DNA of 64,000 bases. It comes from Candidatus Pantoea persica. GTDB lineage: Bacteria; Pseudomonadota; Gammaproteobacteria; Enterobacterales; Enterobacteriaceae. The position numbers and the translations under genes were made by a program. Each line of letters begins with the position of its first letter. Within the stretch, counting starts at the first letter, position 1. Where the stretch lies: positions 186,001 through 250,000 of the forward strand of contig NZ_SMDS01000017.1 in NCBI RefSeq assembly GCF_013753875.1, in the 5' to 3' direction. This document shows positions 1 to 10,484 of the stretch, piece by piece. The notes below the pieces were generated by a model. That model did no database searches and was not told the DNA's origin. It saw only the letters and a program-made list of their open reading frames with translations.

Positions 1-2
1 AG

Positions 3-913
3 TGGGGCGACCTGCTCGGCCAAGTGTTCAGCGGGCTGTCGCTGGGATCGATTTTACTGCTCGCCGCCCTCGGCCTGGCGATCACCTATGGCCTGCTCGG
101 CGTGATCAATATGGCGCACGGTGAAATGCTGATGATCGGCGCCTACGCCACCTGGCTGGTGCAAAACCTGTTTCAGCAGTTCGCGCCGCAGTGGCTGGCG
201 TAGTATCCGCTGCTGGCGCTGCCGGCGGCGTTTTTCCTCACCGCCGGCATCGGCATGCTGCTGGAGTGCACCGTTATCCGTCATCTCTACGGCCGTCCAC
301 TGGAGACGCTGCTGGCGACCTGGGGCATCAGCCTGCTGCTGATCCAGCTAGTGCGCATGCTGTTCGGCGCGCAGAACCTTGAGGTGGCCAACCCGTCATG
401 GCTGTCGAGCGGCCTGCAGGTGCTGCCGAATCTGGTGCTGCCGTGGAACCGCATCGCGGTGAGCCTGTTTGTGATCGGCGTACTGGCGCTGACGTGGCTG
501 CTGCTGAACCGCACCCGCCTGGGCATGAACGTGCGTGCCGTGACCCAGAACCGCGCGATGGCCGACTGCTGCGGCGTGCCGACCAGGCGCGTCGATATGC
601 TCGCCTTTGGGCTGGGATCCGGCATCGCCGGGCTGGGCGGCGTGGCGCTGTCGCAGCTGGGAAACGTCGCTCCTGAACTGGGCCAGGGCTACATTATTGG
701 CTCGTTTCTAGTGGTGGTGCTGGGCGGCGTCGGCCAGCTGGCTGGCACCGTGGTGGCCGCCTTTGGCCTCGGTATCCTGAACAAGGTGCTGGAGCCGCAG
801 ATCGGCACGGTGCCAAGCAAAATCCTGATCTGGTGCTGATCGTACTCTTTATTATTCAGAAGCGCCCGCAGGGACTCTTTGCCATGACATGAAAGGGAGG
901 ATCCTCGACTGAT
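3..913 (+). pseudogene. urtB: urea ABC transporter permease UrtB, broken
   Basis: Inner-membrane permease of the UrtABCDE urea importer; the window opens inside the gene. Read in the frame from base 3 it gives typical UrtB sequence ([19 protein letters not shown], later VIRHLYGRPLETLLATWGIS and FGLGSGIAGLGGVALSQ). An amber codon at 199-201 interrupts it after QWLA. A frameshift near 825-840 disrupts the conserved LILVLIVLFIQKRPQGLF tail, and extra bases follow near 883. The stop would overlap the urtC start (TGATG). Family assignment is confident and the gene cannot give a full-length product. Confidence 0.85.
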
Positions 914-1930
914 GACACAGCCACTGCCCCTTAACGTCGCGCGCCGCGCCTGACGCTGCTGTTGGCGCTGCCCTTTTTCGCACTGCTGCCCGCCAGCCAT
1001 CCGCTGGCGCTCTCGACCTATACGCTGACGCTGGTGGGCAAGATCCTCTGCTACGCCATCGTCGCGGTGGCGCTAGATATGGTGTGGGACTATGCCGGGC
1101 TGCTGTCGCTCGGCCACGGCCTCTTTTTTGCGCTGGGCGGCTACGCCATGGGCATGTACCTGATGCGGCGGGCGGCGGCCTGCCGGCGTTTCTCTCGTTT
1201 CTCTCCTGGCGCGAACTGCCCTAGTTTTGGGCCGGCACGCAGCACTTTGGCTGGGCGCTCTGCCTGATTATGCTGGTACCCGGTCTGCTGGCGCTGCTGT
1301 TCGGGTTCTTCGCCTTCCGTTCGCGCATTAAAGGGGTTTACTTCTCTATCATGACCCAGGCGCTGACCTATGCGGGCATGCTGCTCTTTTTCCGCAACGA
1401 AACCGGCTTTGGCGGCAACAACGACTTTACCGGCTTCACCACCCTGCTGGGCTTCAGCATCACCGCCACCGGCACGCGCATCGCCCTGTTTATCGCCACA
1501 GTGCTACTGCTGGCGGCCAGCCTGGCGCTGGCGCGCAGCAAGTTCGGCCGGGTGCTGACGGCAGTGCGCGACGTGGAGAACCGCCTGATGTTCTGCGGCT
1601 AAGATCCCCGCGGCTTCAAGCTGTTTGTCTGGACGCTCTCCGCCATCCTGTACAGGCTAGCGGGCGCGCTCTATGTGATGCAGGTCGGCATCATCAACCC
1701 CAGCGAAATGTCGCCAACCAACTCCATCGAGGCGGCCATCTGGGTGGTGCTGGGCGGACGCGGCACGCTGGTTGGCCCGCTGCTGGGTGCGGCGATCGTC
1801 AACAGCGCGAAAAGCCTCTTCACCGTGGCTTTCCCGGAGTTCTGGCTTCTGTTTCTCGGCCTGATGTTTATCCTGGTCACGCTGTTTTTGCCGCGTGACG
1901 TGATTGGCCTGCTGTGTCGGAGGCGACATG
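912..1930 (+). pseudogene. urtC: urea ABC transporter permease UrtC, broken
   Basis: Second membrane subunit of the urea importer, overlapping the end of urtB. Recognisable UrtC stretches include FGFFAFRSRIKGVYFSIMTQ, FFRNETGFGGNN, GRVLTAVRDVENRLMFCG and VGIINPSEMSPTNSIEAAIW. Damage: a frameshift near 945, another near 1180, an amber codon at 1222-1224 where relatives have tryptophan (ELP-stop-FWAGTQHF), and TAA near 1600 where relatives have tyrosine (FCGYDPRGF). Several leucine codons read CTA before G (for example 1072-1075), part of a window-wide CTAG pattern. Confidence 0.85.
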
Positions 1931-2188
1931 AGTTATGCCCTGTTTACCCAGCCACAGCCTGCCGACCGCTACCGCGGCCAGCGCGATCCGCTGCTGCAGC
2001 TGGAGAAGCTCAACGTCTCTTTTGACGGCTTTCGCGCGCTGACCGATCTGTCGTTGCAGATCGGCGTTGGCGAGCTGCACTGCATTATCGGTCTTAACGG
2101 CGCGGGCAAGACCACGCTGATGAACGTGATCACCGGCAAAACCCGCCCCGACAAAGGCCGGGTACCCTATGACCAGAACAGCGATCTC
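1928..2188 (+). pseudogene. urtD: urea ABC transporter ATPase UrtD, N-terminal fragment
   Basis: Only about the first 85 residues of this ATP-binding subunit remain. They include the Walker A motif GLNGAGKTT followed by LMNVITGKTRPDKGRV. Homology ends near 2188, where sequence of a chemotaxis receptor on the opposite strand begins. This is a rearrangement breakpoint with no insertion sequence between the two. The Walker B and signature parts and urtE are absent, so the urea importer is non-functional. Confidence 0.85.
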
Positions 2189-2393
2189 CTGAATTTTGAA
2201 CTGTACCTGGGCGCTGCGCGCCGTATCGATGCTCTCGGCGATCAGCATTTCCCGCGCCATCACCGATTCGTTGTTTTTCAGCGCCTGTTGGTTAACGCGC
2301 AGTCCATGCAGCCCTATAAGCAAGGTCGCCAACAACAGCAGCGTGGCGAGAAATCCCAGTCGCTGCCCAATTTTTAAAATGATTAAGCTTCAT
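2189..2393 (-). pseudogene. methyl-accepting chemotaxis protein, N-terminal fragment
   Basis: The minus strand encodes the start of a Tar-type chemoreceptor: the first transmembrane helix (LGFLATLLLLATLLIGLHGL) and the start of the periplasmic ligand domain (RVNQQALKNNESVMAREML, then RSAQVQFKIQ). The rest is missing because the sequence joins urtD near 2189. One extra A near 2375 shifts the frame after the first residues (MKLNHFK). It is a non-functional relic of a large rearrangement. Confidence 0.75.
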
Positions 2394-2688
2394 AAAGCCG
2401 ATACCTGCTAATGGTTGGATAAGGCGCCGGACGACGCCACCTATGGTTATCGTCTGGCAAGGGGCAGGCTTTACGACATCGCCGTTTGTTTTACATGACA
2501 CTTTTATGACACGTTTAAAAGCAACGGGTTAGCGGCGCGCGGCGACGCGCCATTTGCGGGCCGATCCCATAAAGGGTAAGATTGAAGGCCTGCTCAACTC
2601 ATTAAAAAAAGGCAAGTTTTGCTGTGATTTCCGGCAGTATGGGTCGGCGCAGTACCGCTTTCGGCTATCACTTATCCCAGAGACACAT
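2394..2688. other. no gene recognised
   Basis: About 295 bases between the chemoreceptor fragment and deoR. A short plus-strand stretch reads DKAPDDATYGYRLARGRLYD but could not be assigned. Nothing else supportable is seen. Confidence 0.5.
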
Positions 2689-3514
2689 ATGGAAACCCGG
2701 CGCGACGAACGTATTCAGAAACTGATCCTGGCGCTAAAACGCACCGACAAGCTGCATCTGAAAGACGCCGCACAGCTGCTGTGGGGGTGTCGGAGATGAC
2801 TATCCGTCGCGACCTGAATGAAGCCACGTCGGCGGTAGTGGTGCTGGGCGGCTATATCGTCAGCGACCCGAAAAGCCACGTCGGGCACTATTTCGTCTCC
2901 GATCAGCATGGGCAGAACGCCGCGAAAAAGCAGCGCCTGGCGCAGGCTGCCGCCAGCCTGATCGGCGAGAACGACACGGTGTTTTTCGACTGCGGCACCA
3001 CCATCCCCTATATCGTCGACGCGCTACCCGACACCCTGCCCTTCACCGCCATTTGCTGCACGATGAACACCTTTCTGGCGCTGAAGGAGAAGCCGGCCTG
3101 CAACGTTATCCTGAGCGGCGGCGAATTCCACGCCGACAACGCCGTGTTTACCCCGGTCGGCGCGTACTCGATTCTTGACGATCTCTGCCCGACGCCGGCG
3201 TTTATCTCGGCGGCGGGCATCGACCAGTAGCAGGGCGCAACCTGCTACAACCTCAACGGGCTGGCGATGAAGCATCACGCCATGCAGCGCGCGCCAGCGC
3301 ATTCTGGTGGCCGACAGCAGCAAATTTGGCAAGGTTTTGCCCGCGCGCATCGGCGAGCTGCGCCATTTTGACCTGCTGGTCAGCGACGGCGCGCCGGAGC
3401 GCGGACTGGCTGGCCGCACTGCCGCTGCACCTGCCCGACCTAACGCGTCGCCCGCTTTTTTCGCCCTTACGCCGCCGCGCGCGCCGAATTAACCGGACGC
3501 GCGGCTGGGATTAG
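2689..3514 (+). pseudogene. deoR: DeoR-family repressor (deoR), broken
   Basis: Relic of the deoxyribonucleoside operon repressor. The N-terminus (METRRDERIQKLILALKR, then DKLHLKDAAQLL and GVSEMTIRRDLN) is the DeoR winged helix-turn-helix. The effector domain is recognisable (FFDCGTTIPYIVDALPD, FTAICCTMNTFLALKEKP, GGEFHADNAVF). A frameshift lies near 2785 between AAQLL and GVSEM, an amber codon at 3228-3230 stops after SAAGIDQ, and later frameshifts scramble the C-terminus. Regulation of the deo genes by this protein is presumably lost. Confidence 0.85.
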
Positions 3515-3577
3515 CCAGGCAAAAAGGCTAAACTTCGACACTAATTCACTCACCTAGAATCAGAGGCTCATTATAAC

Positions 3578-5245
3578 GTGGCTCAATTCGTCTATAGCAT
3601 GCATCGCGTCGGTAAAGTGGTACCGCCGAAGCGTCATATTCTGAAGAACATCTCCCTCAGCTTTTTCCCCGGCGCGAAAATCGGCGTGCTCGGCCTGAAC
3701 GGCGCGGGTAAATCTACCCTGCTGCGCATCATGGCGGGCATCGACAAAGATATAGAAGGGGAAGCGCGTCCGCAGCCAGGCATCAAAGTGGGCTACCTGC
3801 CGCAGGAGCCGCAGCTCAACCCGGAGCAGACGGTGCGCGAATCGATCGAGGAGGCCGTTTCTGAAGTGGTCGGCGCGCTGAAGCGTCTGAATGAGGTCTA
3901 TGCGCTCTACGCCGAGCCGGACGCCGACTTCGACAAGCTGGCCGCCGAGCAGGGCCGTCTGGAAGAGGTTATCCAGGCGCACGACGGCCACAACCTGGAA
4001 ACTCAGCTGGAGCGCGCCGCCGATGCGATGCGTCTGCCGGACTGGGACGCAAAAATCGGCAACCTCTCCGGCGGTGAGCGTCGCCGCGTGGCGATGTGCC
4101 GCCTGCTGCTGGAAAAACCGGACATGCTGCTGCTGGACGAACCGACCAACCACCTGGACGCCGAGTCCGTGGCCTGGCTGGAGCGCTTCCTGCACGAGTT
4201 CGAAGGCACCGTAGTGGCGATTACCCACGACCGCTACTTCCTCGACAACGTCGCCGGCTGGATCTTGGAGCTGGACCGTGGTGAGGGCATTCCGTGGGAG
4301 GGCAACTACTCCTCCTGGCTGGAACAGAAAGATCAGCGACTGGCGCAGGAAGCCTCTGCCGAAGCGGCGCGTCGCAAATCGATCAAGAAAGAGCTGGAGT
4401 GGGTGCGTCAGGGCACCAAAGGCCGTCAGTCTAAAGGCAAGGCGCGTCTGGCCCGCTTTGAGGAGCTGAACAGCACCGAATATCAGAAGCGTAACGAGAC
4501 CAGCGAACTCTTTATTCCGCCGGGTCCGCGCTTGGGCGATAAAGTGGTCGAGGTGAAAAACCTGACCAAATCCTACGGAGACCGCGTGCTGATCGACGAT
4601 CTCTCCTTCTCGGTGCCGAAAGGCGCTATCGTTGGTATTATCGGTCCTAACGGCGCGGGTAAATCGACCTTGTTCCGCATGATGACTGGCCAGGAGCAGC
4701 CGGATGCCGGCACTATCGAGCTGGGCGACACCGTGAAGCTGGCGTCGGTGGATCAGTTCCGCGACGCAATGGATAATTCCAAAACCGTGTGGAAAGAGGT
4801 TTCTGGTGGGCTGGACACCATGCGCATCGGCACCTTCGAGATGCCGAGCCGCGCCTATGTTGGCCGTTTTAACTTCAAAGGCACCGATCAGGGCAAACGC
4901 GTCGGCGAACTCTCCGGCGGTGAGCGCGGTCGTCTGCACCTAGCGAAGCTGCTGCAGATTGGCGGCAACCTGCTGCTGCTTGACGAACCGACCAACGACC
5001 TGGACATCGAAACCCTACGCGCGCTGGAAAACGCCCTGCTGGAGTTCCCGGGCTGTGCCATGGTGATCTCGCACGACCGCTGGTTCCTCGACCGTATCGC
5101 CACCCATATCCTCGACTACCAGGATGAGGGCAAGGTGAAGTTCTTCGAGGGCAACTTCAGCGAGTACGAAGAGTACAAGAAGCGCACCCTCGGCGCCGAC
5201 GCGCTGGAGCCGAAGCGCATCAAGTACAAGCGTATCGCCAAGTAA
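3578..5245 (+). CDS. ettA: energy-dependent translational throttle protein EttA
   Basis: Intact 555-residue ABC-F protein, the full family length. It binds the ribosomal E site and gates entry into elongation according to ATP/ADP. It carries two nucleotide-binding domains: Walker A GLNGAGKST (about residues 44-52) and GPNGAGKST (about 355-363), signature LSGGERRR and LSGGERGR, and Walker B LLLDEPTNHLD and LLLDEPTNDLD. A linker rich in basic residues lies between them. The start is GTG at 3578 with AGAGGC upstream; the product begins MAQFVY like its relatives. Synonymous changes to CTA before G (4940-4943) show the CTAG drift even in this constrained gene. Confidence 0.97.
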   Translation: MAQFVYSMHRVGKVVPPKRHILKNISLSFFPGAKIGVLGLNGAGKSTLLRIMAGIDKDIEGEARPQPGIKVGYLPQEPQLNPEQTVRESIEEAVSEVVGALKRLNEVYALYAEPDADFDKLAAEQGRLEEVIQAHDGHNLETQLERAADAMRLPDWDAKIGNLSGGERRRVAMCRLLLEKPDMLLLDEPTNHLDAESVAWLERFLHEFEGTVVAITHDRYFLDNVAGWILELDRGEGIPWEGNYSSWLEQKDQRLAQEASAEAARRKSIKKELEWVRQGTKGRQSKGKARLARFEELNSTEYQKRNETSELFIPPGPRLGDKVVEVKNLTKSYGDRVLIDDLSFSVPKGAIVGIIGPNGAGKSTLFRMMTGQEQPDAGTIELGDTVKLASVDQFRDAMDNSKTVWKEVSGGLDTMRIGTFEMPSRAYVGRFNFKGTDQGKRVGELSGGERGRLHLAKLLQIGGNLLLLDEPTNDLDIETLRALENALLEFPGCAMVISHDRWFLDRIATHILDYQDEGKVKFFEGNFSEYEEYKKRTLGADALEPKRIKYKRIAK

Positions 5246-5253
5246 TCTCCCCA

Positions 5254-5282
5254 GGCGGCAGCAATGCCGCCTTTTCTTTTTC
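5254..5282 (+). terminator. rho-independent terminator of ettA
   Basis: A GGCGGCA/TGCCGCC stem with a four-base loop (5254-5271) is followed by a T-rich run, 8 bases after the ettA stop. Confidence 0.85.
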
Positions 5283-5476
5283 TGTGACTCCCTGCGCGTT
5301 TCTTTGTCTTTTCGCCCAATTATTCCCGCTATTTCGCCCTTAACCCTGGGCTGTCGCCTGATGTGACGCGCGGGCGTGCTTTTTATACTCGCTGCTGATC
5401 TGACCCGCTCTCCCTTACCGTTCCGGCAGGCTCTGACAATAATTCACGCCGGAGGTCATCTTACGAGGTTTATGGC

Positions 5477-6537
5477 ATGAAAATAGTGTCCATCAACGTA
5501 ATGCGTATCGCAATCCCCTTTGACGCGCAGCGGCGCGCGCCCAAGCAGAAGGAAACCACCTTCAACGCCGCCTCGCCGTCGCTGCGCCGGATGGAGACGC
5601 TGCTGATCAAAATCAGTACCGACAATGGCCTGTGCGGTTGGGGCGAAGCCTTTGGCCATCTGGCTAACCCCGTCACTGAACAGGCGCTCTGCACGCTTGT
5701 CGCCCCGCTTTTCATCGGCAAAGCCCTGCCCGATTCGCCGCAGGCGATAGCGGAGCTGATGCAGCAGGAGGAACAGGCGCTGCACGCCTTTGGGGCCCGG
5801 TGCGCTACGCGCTCTCCGCGGTGGATATCGCGCTGTGGGACGCGCTGGGGCAGCGCCAGCAGCAACCGCTCTGGCAGCTGCTCGGCGCCATGCAGCAGCG
5901 CATTGAACGCTACGCCAGCCTGATCAGCTACGATAACGATCCGGTGGCCGTGGCGGCGCAGATGAAGCGCGGCTAGGCGCAGGGCTTTACCACGCTGAAG
6001 CTGCATGAAACCCACGTTGGCGCGATCCAGGCGGCGCGCGCGCTGCAGCTCGGCTGGCTGGAAGAGCCAATCTGGCCGCCAGACGATTATCAGAGGCTAG
6101 CGCAGCTGAAGCGCGTCGGCATGCCGCTGGCGGCAGGCGAAAACGTCGACGGCGACTGGGGCTTTATCAACTGGCTGGAAAACGGCGCGGTGGATGTGGC
6201 GCAGCCGAGCGTGGCGAAAGTGGGCGGCATCAGCGCCGCGCTGCGGGTGTTTGCTGCGGCGCAGCCCTACCGCGTGCGGGTGGTGCCGCACTGCTTCTAC
6301 CACGGCGCTGGCATGCTGGCGACCGCCCACCTGGTGGCGCATCTGCCTGACGACGTCAAGATGGAGGTGCCGTGGATCGCCTTTGAGGCAGCGCTCTATC
6401 CCGACCTGCCGCGCGACGTGGTCTTCACCCTCTCCTCGCGCCCCGGCCTCGGCTATGCGCCCGATGAGGATGTGCTGCGCCATTACCGCCTCTCCCTGAC
6501 GACGATCACCCTCAACGGAGCACGCCGCCATGTTTAA
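5477..6537 (+). pseudogene. enolase-superfamily (mandelate racemase-like) dehydratase, broken
   Basis: Likely a sugar-acid dehydratase relic. The N-terminal capping domain is clear (MKIVSINVMRIAIPF, LLIKISTDNGLCGWGEAFGH). The C-terminal barrel shows LEEPIWPPDDYQRLAQL, AAGENV, AQPSVAKVGGISAALRVFAAA and VPHCFYHGAGMLATAHL. A frameshift lies near 5800, an amber codon near 5974, and a deletion removed the region between KLHE and GAIQAARAL that would hold metal ligands. The 3' end overlaps the start of the next gene (an MFS carrier), which suggests a former uptake-plus-dehydratase operon. Confidence 0.75.
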
Positions 6538-7805
6538 ACGCTACCGTTTCGTCATCGCGCTGCTGCTGTTTTTCGCTGGCATGCTCAACTACCTCGACCG
6601 CGCCGCCCTGTCGGTGATGGCGCCGCTGATTAAAAGCGATCTGCATATCAACGACGCCAGCATGGGCATCCTGTTTAGATGTTTTTTTATCGGCTACTGC
6701 GCCTTCTGCTTTCTCGGCGGCTGGGCCGCCGCGCCGCTGGGCGGCGAGCATCTGGTCGCTGTTCTGCGGCGCCACCGCGCTAGTCACCGGCTTTACCCAC
6801 CTGCTGATCGTGCGCATGCTGTTCGACATCGGCGAAGGGCCGATGGGCACCACTACCAACAAATCGATCGCCAACTGGTTTCCGAAACAAGAGACCGGGC
6901 GCTCGGTCGGCTTCACCAACGCCGGACAGCCGCTCGGCTCGGCCATCGCGGCGCCGATTATCGGGCTGGTGGGATTGCACTACGGCTGGCGCATCGCCTT
7001 TATCGTCATCGCGCTGGCGGGCTTTGTCTGGGTGGCCTGCTGGCTGTGTCTGTTCCGCGACAGACCAGAGGATCATCCGCGCGGCGGCGCGGCGGAGCGC
7101 GAGCTGATCGGCAGCCAGCGCCCGGCGACGCAGGCCGCCGCTTACCCCATTCGCTGTGGCGCTATATCTTTTCGCTGCTGGTGCTGGGTGTGGCGAGCAC
7201 CTTTTTCTGCTTTAACTACATAATAGTACTTTTCCTGTCGTGGCTGCCGAGCTACCTCACCGACTTTCAGCATCTGGATATTAAAAGCATGAGCACTATC
7301 GGCGTGCTGCCGTAGCTGGGGGCGACGGTGGGCTTTCCCGGCGGCGGGCTGGTGTCTGACTGGCTGTTTCGCCGCACGCAAAACTTCCTGCTGTCGTGCC
7401 AGCTGATGATTTTCGTCGGGCTGGCGGTGGCGGCGCTCTGCGTGCTGCTTACGGCGTGGAACAAGGATGTGGTCAGCGCCGTTGCCTTGATCACGCTGGC
7501 CAGCGTCTTCGCCTATATGACGCCGCAGGCGTGCTGGTCGCTGCTGCAGGATATTGTGCCGGCAGGCCGCATCGGCACCGCGGGCGGCTTTGTGCATTTG
7601 CTGGCGAATCTGGCGGGGATTTTGTCGCCGGGCATTACTGGCTTTTTGAGTCAGTATGGCGGCGGCTACCATACGGCGTTTCTGCTGGCGAGCGTACTGG
7701 CGCTGGCCGGTATGCTGCTGCTGGCGCTGCTGGTGCGGCAAAAAGGGCTCAATACCCTGCGCGCGCTGGCCGCCTCTTGGGCAGCCGGGGGCGGCGTCCC
7801 GGTTT
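6530..7805 (+). pseudogene. MFS sugar-acid transporter, broken
   Basis: Relic of an anion:cation symporter-type MFS permease (start MFKRYRFVIALLLFFAGMLN, then YLDRAALSVMAPLIK). Further family segments are IGEGPMGTTTNKSIANWFPK, ERGRAVGF-like sequence, FLSWLPSYLTDFQHLDIKS and GGLVSDWLFRR. Frameshifts occur near 6745 and 7135 and an amber codon near 7313 (IGVLP-stop-LGATVGF). It runs convergently into nadR. Its substrate was probably the acid handled by the upstream dehydratase (inferred from overlap). Confidence 0.75.
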
Positions 7806-7809
7806 TCCA

Positions 7810-9042
7810 TCAGCCCTTGCCGTCCAGCATCGCTTTGACCAGCTCGATGCAGCGCAGGAAGCGCGTATCGTAGTCATCTTCACGCACGTGCACGAACTCG
7901 ACGTTGTTTTCGCGCAGCATGGTCACCAGCATCGACTGAAACTCGCGGCGATCTACCGAGCTGCCGAGGCTGCGCAGGCCGTCCGCCACCCAGGGCACGT
8001 TGTTCTCCAGCAGGATCACCAGATCGAAGCGGTATTCGTCGATCAGCGCCTGCACGAAAGGATGCTCGCGCCCCTCATATTTCAGGCAGAACGCCTGGGT
8101 AGTGATGAAGTCGGTGTCGATAAAGGCGACCTTATTGGCGTACTTCACCGCAAAGTCGATGTACTGCGCCTGGCCGAGGGCGATCTTGTCGTAGTCGGAG
8201 TACTGTAGCGCCATCTCGTCGCCGCCGAGGTGGGAGAAGACGTAGTCGCGGCCATACTCCCAGGCGCTGGTGGTGTTGAAGATGTTGGCCAGCTTGTTGA
8301 CCAGCGTCGACTTGCCGCTCGACTCGCCGCCGAGCACCGCCACGGTGCGCACGAAGAAGGGCTTCACCTCGGTAGGAATATATTCCCAGTAGCGGAACGG
8401 ATCCTGGCGGATCTGCGCGCCGCTGATGTTCATAAAGGATCGCGTCGGATCCACCAGCACGGTCTGCACGCCGAGGTGCTGCTGATACATCTCCGCGTCC
8501 GCGGTTTCGCTGGTGTAGATACAGTCGGGCGCGATTCCCTGCTCGCTGAGAAAGGCTTTTACCCCTTCGCTCCAGACGTCCCAGCCGTGCGGATAGGGCT
8601 CGATGCCCTCTTCGTTGAAGGAGTGAATGCGGATGTTTTTCTGGTACTTAAAGGTCTGCAGCAGCCAGCGCAGCCGATCGCTGACGGTCGGCTGCTGCGA
8701 CATAGCGCTGTTCTCGAACAGCTCGCGATCGCGCGGCTCGTCGTGCCCCATGATGATATGCAGCTCGTCCACCTGGCTGCAGGCGCGCTGGATCAGGTAG
8801 ATGTGGCCGGTATGCAGCGGGTAAAACTTGCCGAACACCACGCCGACGGTTTTATCGCGGCGCGGGAACTCCAGCCCCAGGAACCGATGCAGCGCCTCCA
8901 GCTTTTGCGCGCTCGGGCTTTTGATTTTAGCGTTGAGCAGCTGGCTCAGATAGCCCTTGGTCATCCCGCTGGCGTCGGCCACCTGCTGCAGGGTGTGCCC
9001 CTGCTGGCGAATGGCGGTTTTCAGATAGTCGAACGACGTCAT
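7810..9042 (-). CDS. nadR: NadR: NAD repressor / NMN adenylyltransferase / ribosylnicotinamide kinase
   Basis: Intact 410-residue trifunctional NAD regulator. The N-terminal helix-turn-helix (about residues 1-60) includes TLQQVADASGMTKGYLSQLL. The NMN adenylyltransferase domain starts at VGVVFGKFYPLHTGHIYLI, whose HTGH is the nucleotidyltransferase motif. The C-terminal ribosylnicotinamide kinase has a P-loop GGESSGKSTLVNKLA. Length and architecture match enterobacterial NadR. It lies downstream of radA on the same strand with a 49-base gap, the usual serB-radA-nadR order. Retention suggests NAD salvage still matters. Confidence 0.97.
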   Translation of the reverse strand: MTSFDYLKTAIRQQGHTLQQVADASGMTKGYLSQLLNAKIKSPSAQKLEALHRFLGLEFPRRDKTVGVVFGKFYPLHTGHIYLIQRACSQVDELHIIMGHDEPRDRELFENSAMSQQPTVSDRLRWLLQTFKYQKNIRIHSFNEEGIEPYPHGWDVWSEGVKAFLSEQGIAPDCIYTSETADAEMYQQHLGVQTVLVDPTRSFMNISGAQIRQDPFRYWEYIPTEVKPFFVRTVAVLGGESSGKSTLVNKLANIFNTTSAWEYGRDYVFSHLGGDEMALQYSDYDKIALGQAQYIDFAVKYANKVAFIDTDFITTQAFCLKYEGREHPFVQALIDEYRFDLVILLENNVPWVADGLRSLGSSVDRREFQSMLVTMLRENNVEFVHVREDDYDTRFLRCIELVKAMLDGKG

Positions 9043-9091
9043 GCTGCCTCCTGCATCGATTAGCGTTGCGTGGAGTGTACCCGCTCAGTCG

Positions 9092-10474
9092 TTAAAGCTC
9101 ATCCAGTATTGCCAGCGCGTCCGCCAGTTTTTTCGCGCTGTAAACCTTCATGCCGTCGATCGCTTTTTTCGGCGCATTGCCGGCCGGCACGATGGCGCGC
9201 TTAAAGCCGTGCTTGGCCGCTTCGGAGATGCGCTCCTGGCCGCTCGGCACCGGACGGATCTCGCCCGCCAGCCCCACCTCGCCGAAGATCACCAGATCCT
9301 GCGGCAGCGGACGGTCGTGCAGGCTCGATACCATCGCCAGCAGCAGCGCCAGATCGGCGCTGGTCTCGGTGACCTTCACGCCGCCGACCACGTTGACGAA
9401 TACATCCAGGCCTGCCATCTGCAGGCCGCCGTGGCGGTGCAGCACCGCCAGCAGGATCGCCAACCGGTTCTGCTCCAGCCCGACCGCAACGCGGCGCGGG
9501 TTGACCATCATCGATTGATCCACCAGTGCCTGGATCTCCACCAGCAGCGGGCGCGTGCCTTCCCAGACCACCATCACCGAGCTGCCGGCGGTGATCTCGT
9601 CGCCGCGCGACAGGAAGATCGCCGAGGGGTTGCTGACCTCGCGCATGCCCTGTTCGGTCATGGCGAAAACGCCCAGCTCGTTGACGGCGCCGAAACGGTT
9701 TTTATGGCTGCGCAGCGTGCGGAAGCGCGAGTCGGCGTCGCCGTCCAGCAGCACCGAACAATCGATGCAGTGCTCCAGCACCTTCGGGCCGGCCAGCGAG
9801 CCATCTTTGGTAACGTGGCCGACCATCACGATCGCCACGCCGCGCGTTTTGGCAAAGCGCGTCAGGTAGGCGGCGGTTTCGCGCACCTGCGCCACGCTGC
9901 CCGGCGACGACTGGATATCAGCCATGTGCATCACCTGGATGGAGTCGATCACTATCAGCTTTGGCTCTTCCTGCTCAGCGATCTGGCAGATCTGCTCGAT
10001 GCTGGTTTCCGACAGCATATTGAGGTTTTCGCTCGGCAGGCCGAGGCGGTGCGCGCGCATCGCCACCTGCTGTAGCGACTCTTCGCCGGTGACGTAGAGA
10101 GTTTTCATCTCCTGCGCCAGACGGCACATCACCTGCAACAGCAGCGTTGACTTGCCCGCGCCAGGGTTGCCGCCAATCAGGATGGCGCTGCCCGGCACCA
10201 CGCCGCCACCCAGCACGCGGTCGAACTCTTTAAAGCCGGTAGAGAAGCGCGGCAGCGCCTCTAGGCTGATTTGCGACAACTTCTGCACCCGGCTGACGCC
10301 CGCGCTGCCGGCGTAGCCGCTCAGCCGCTCGTTGCGCGCCGCCGCCGGCGAGGCCGCGATGCGCACTTCGGTGATGGTGTTCCAGGCGTGGCAGGCGCTG
10401 CATTGCCCCTGCCAGCGCGGATAGTCTGCGCCGCATTCGTTGCAAACGAAGGCGCATTTTGCCGCTTTGGCCAA
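9092..10474 (-). CDS. radA: DNA repair protein RadA
   Basis: Intact 460-residue RecA-like ATPase that helps process recombination intermediates. The N-terminal zinc finger is present (CNECGADYPRWQGQC, CSAC). Walker A is GGNPGAGKSTLL, the RadA-specific KNRFG motif is visible (RSHKNRFGAVNELG), and the C-terminal Lon-like domain follows (ADLALLLAMVSSLHDRPLPQ). It is 10 bases downstream of serB and likely co-transcribed with it and nadR. Confidence 0.97.
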   Translation of the reverse strand: MAKAAKCAFVCNECGADYPRWQGQCSACHAWNTITEVRIAASPAAARNERLSGYAGSAGVSRVQKLSQISLEALPRFSTGFKEFDRVLGGGVVPGSAILIGGNPGAGKSTLLLQVMCRLAQEMKTLYVTGEESLQQVAMRAHRLGLPSENLNMLSETSIEQICQIAEQEEPKLIVIDSIQVMHMADIQSSPGSVAQVRETAAYLTRFAKTRGVAIVMVGHVTKDGSLAGPKVLEHCIDCSVLLDGDADSRFRTLRSHKNRFGAVNELGVFAMTEQGMREVSNPSAIFLSRGDEITAGSSVMVVWEGTRPLLVEIQALVDQSMMVNPRRVAVGLEQNRLAILLAVLHRHGGLQMAGLDVFVNVVGGVKVTETSADLALLLAMVSSLHDRPLPQDLVIFGEVGLAGEIRPVPSGQERISEAAKHGFKRAIVPAGNAPKKAIDGMKVYSAKKLADALAILDEL

Positions 10475-10484
10475 ATCAGTACCT

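Noticed and set aside
3560..4939. 459-codon open frame antisense to ettA
   Set aside because: Shadow of the GC-rich codon pattern of ettA; no start context or family resemblance.
7396..8208. 270-codon plus-strand frame across the MFS end and nadR
   Set aside because: Out of frame with the MFS relic and antisense to nadR; shadow frame.
9041..10075. 344-codon plus-strand frame opposite radA
   Set aside because: Antisense shadow with low-complexity His/Gln/Arg composition.
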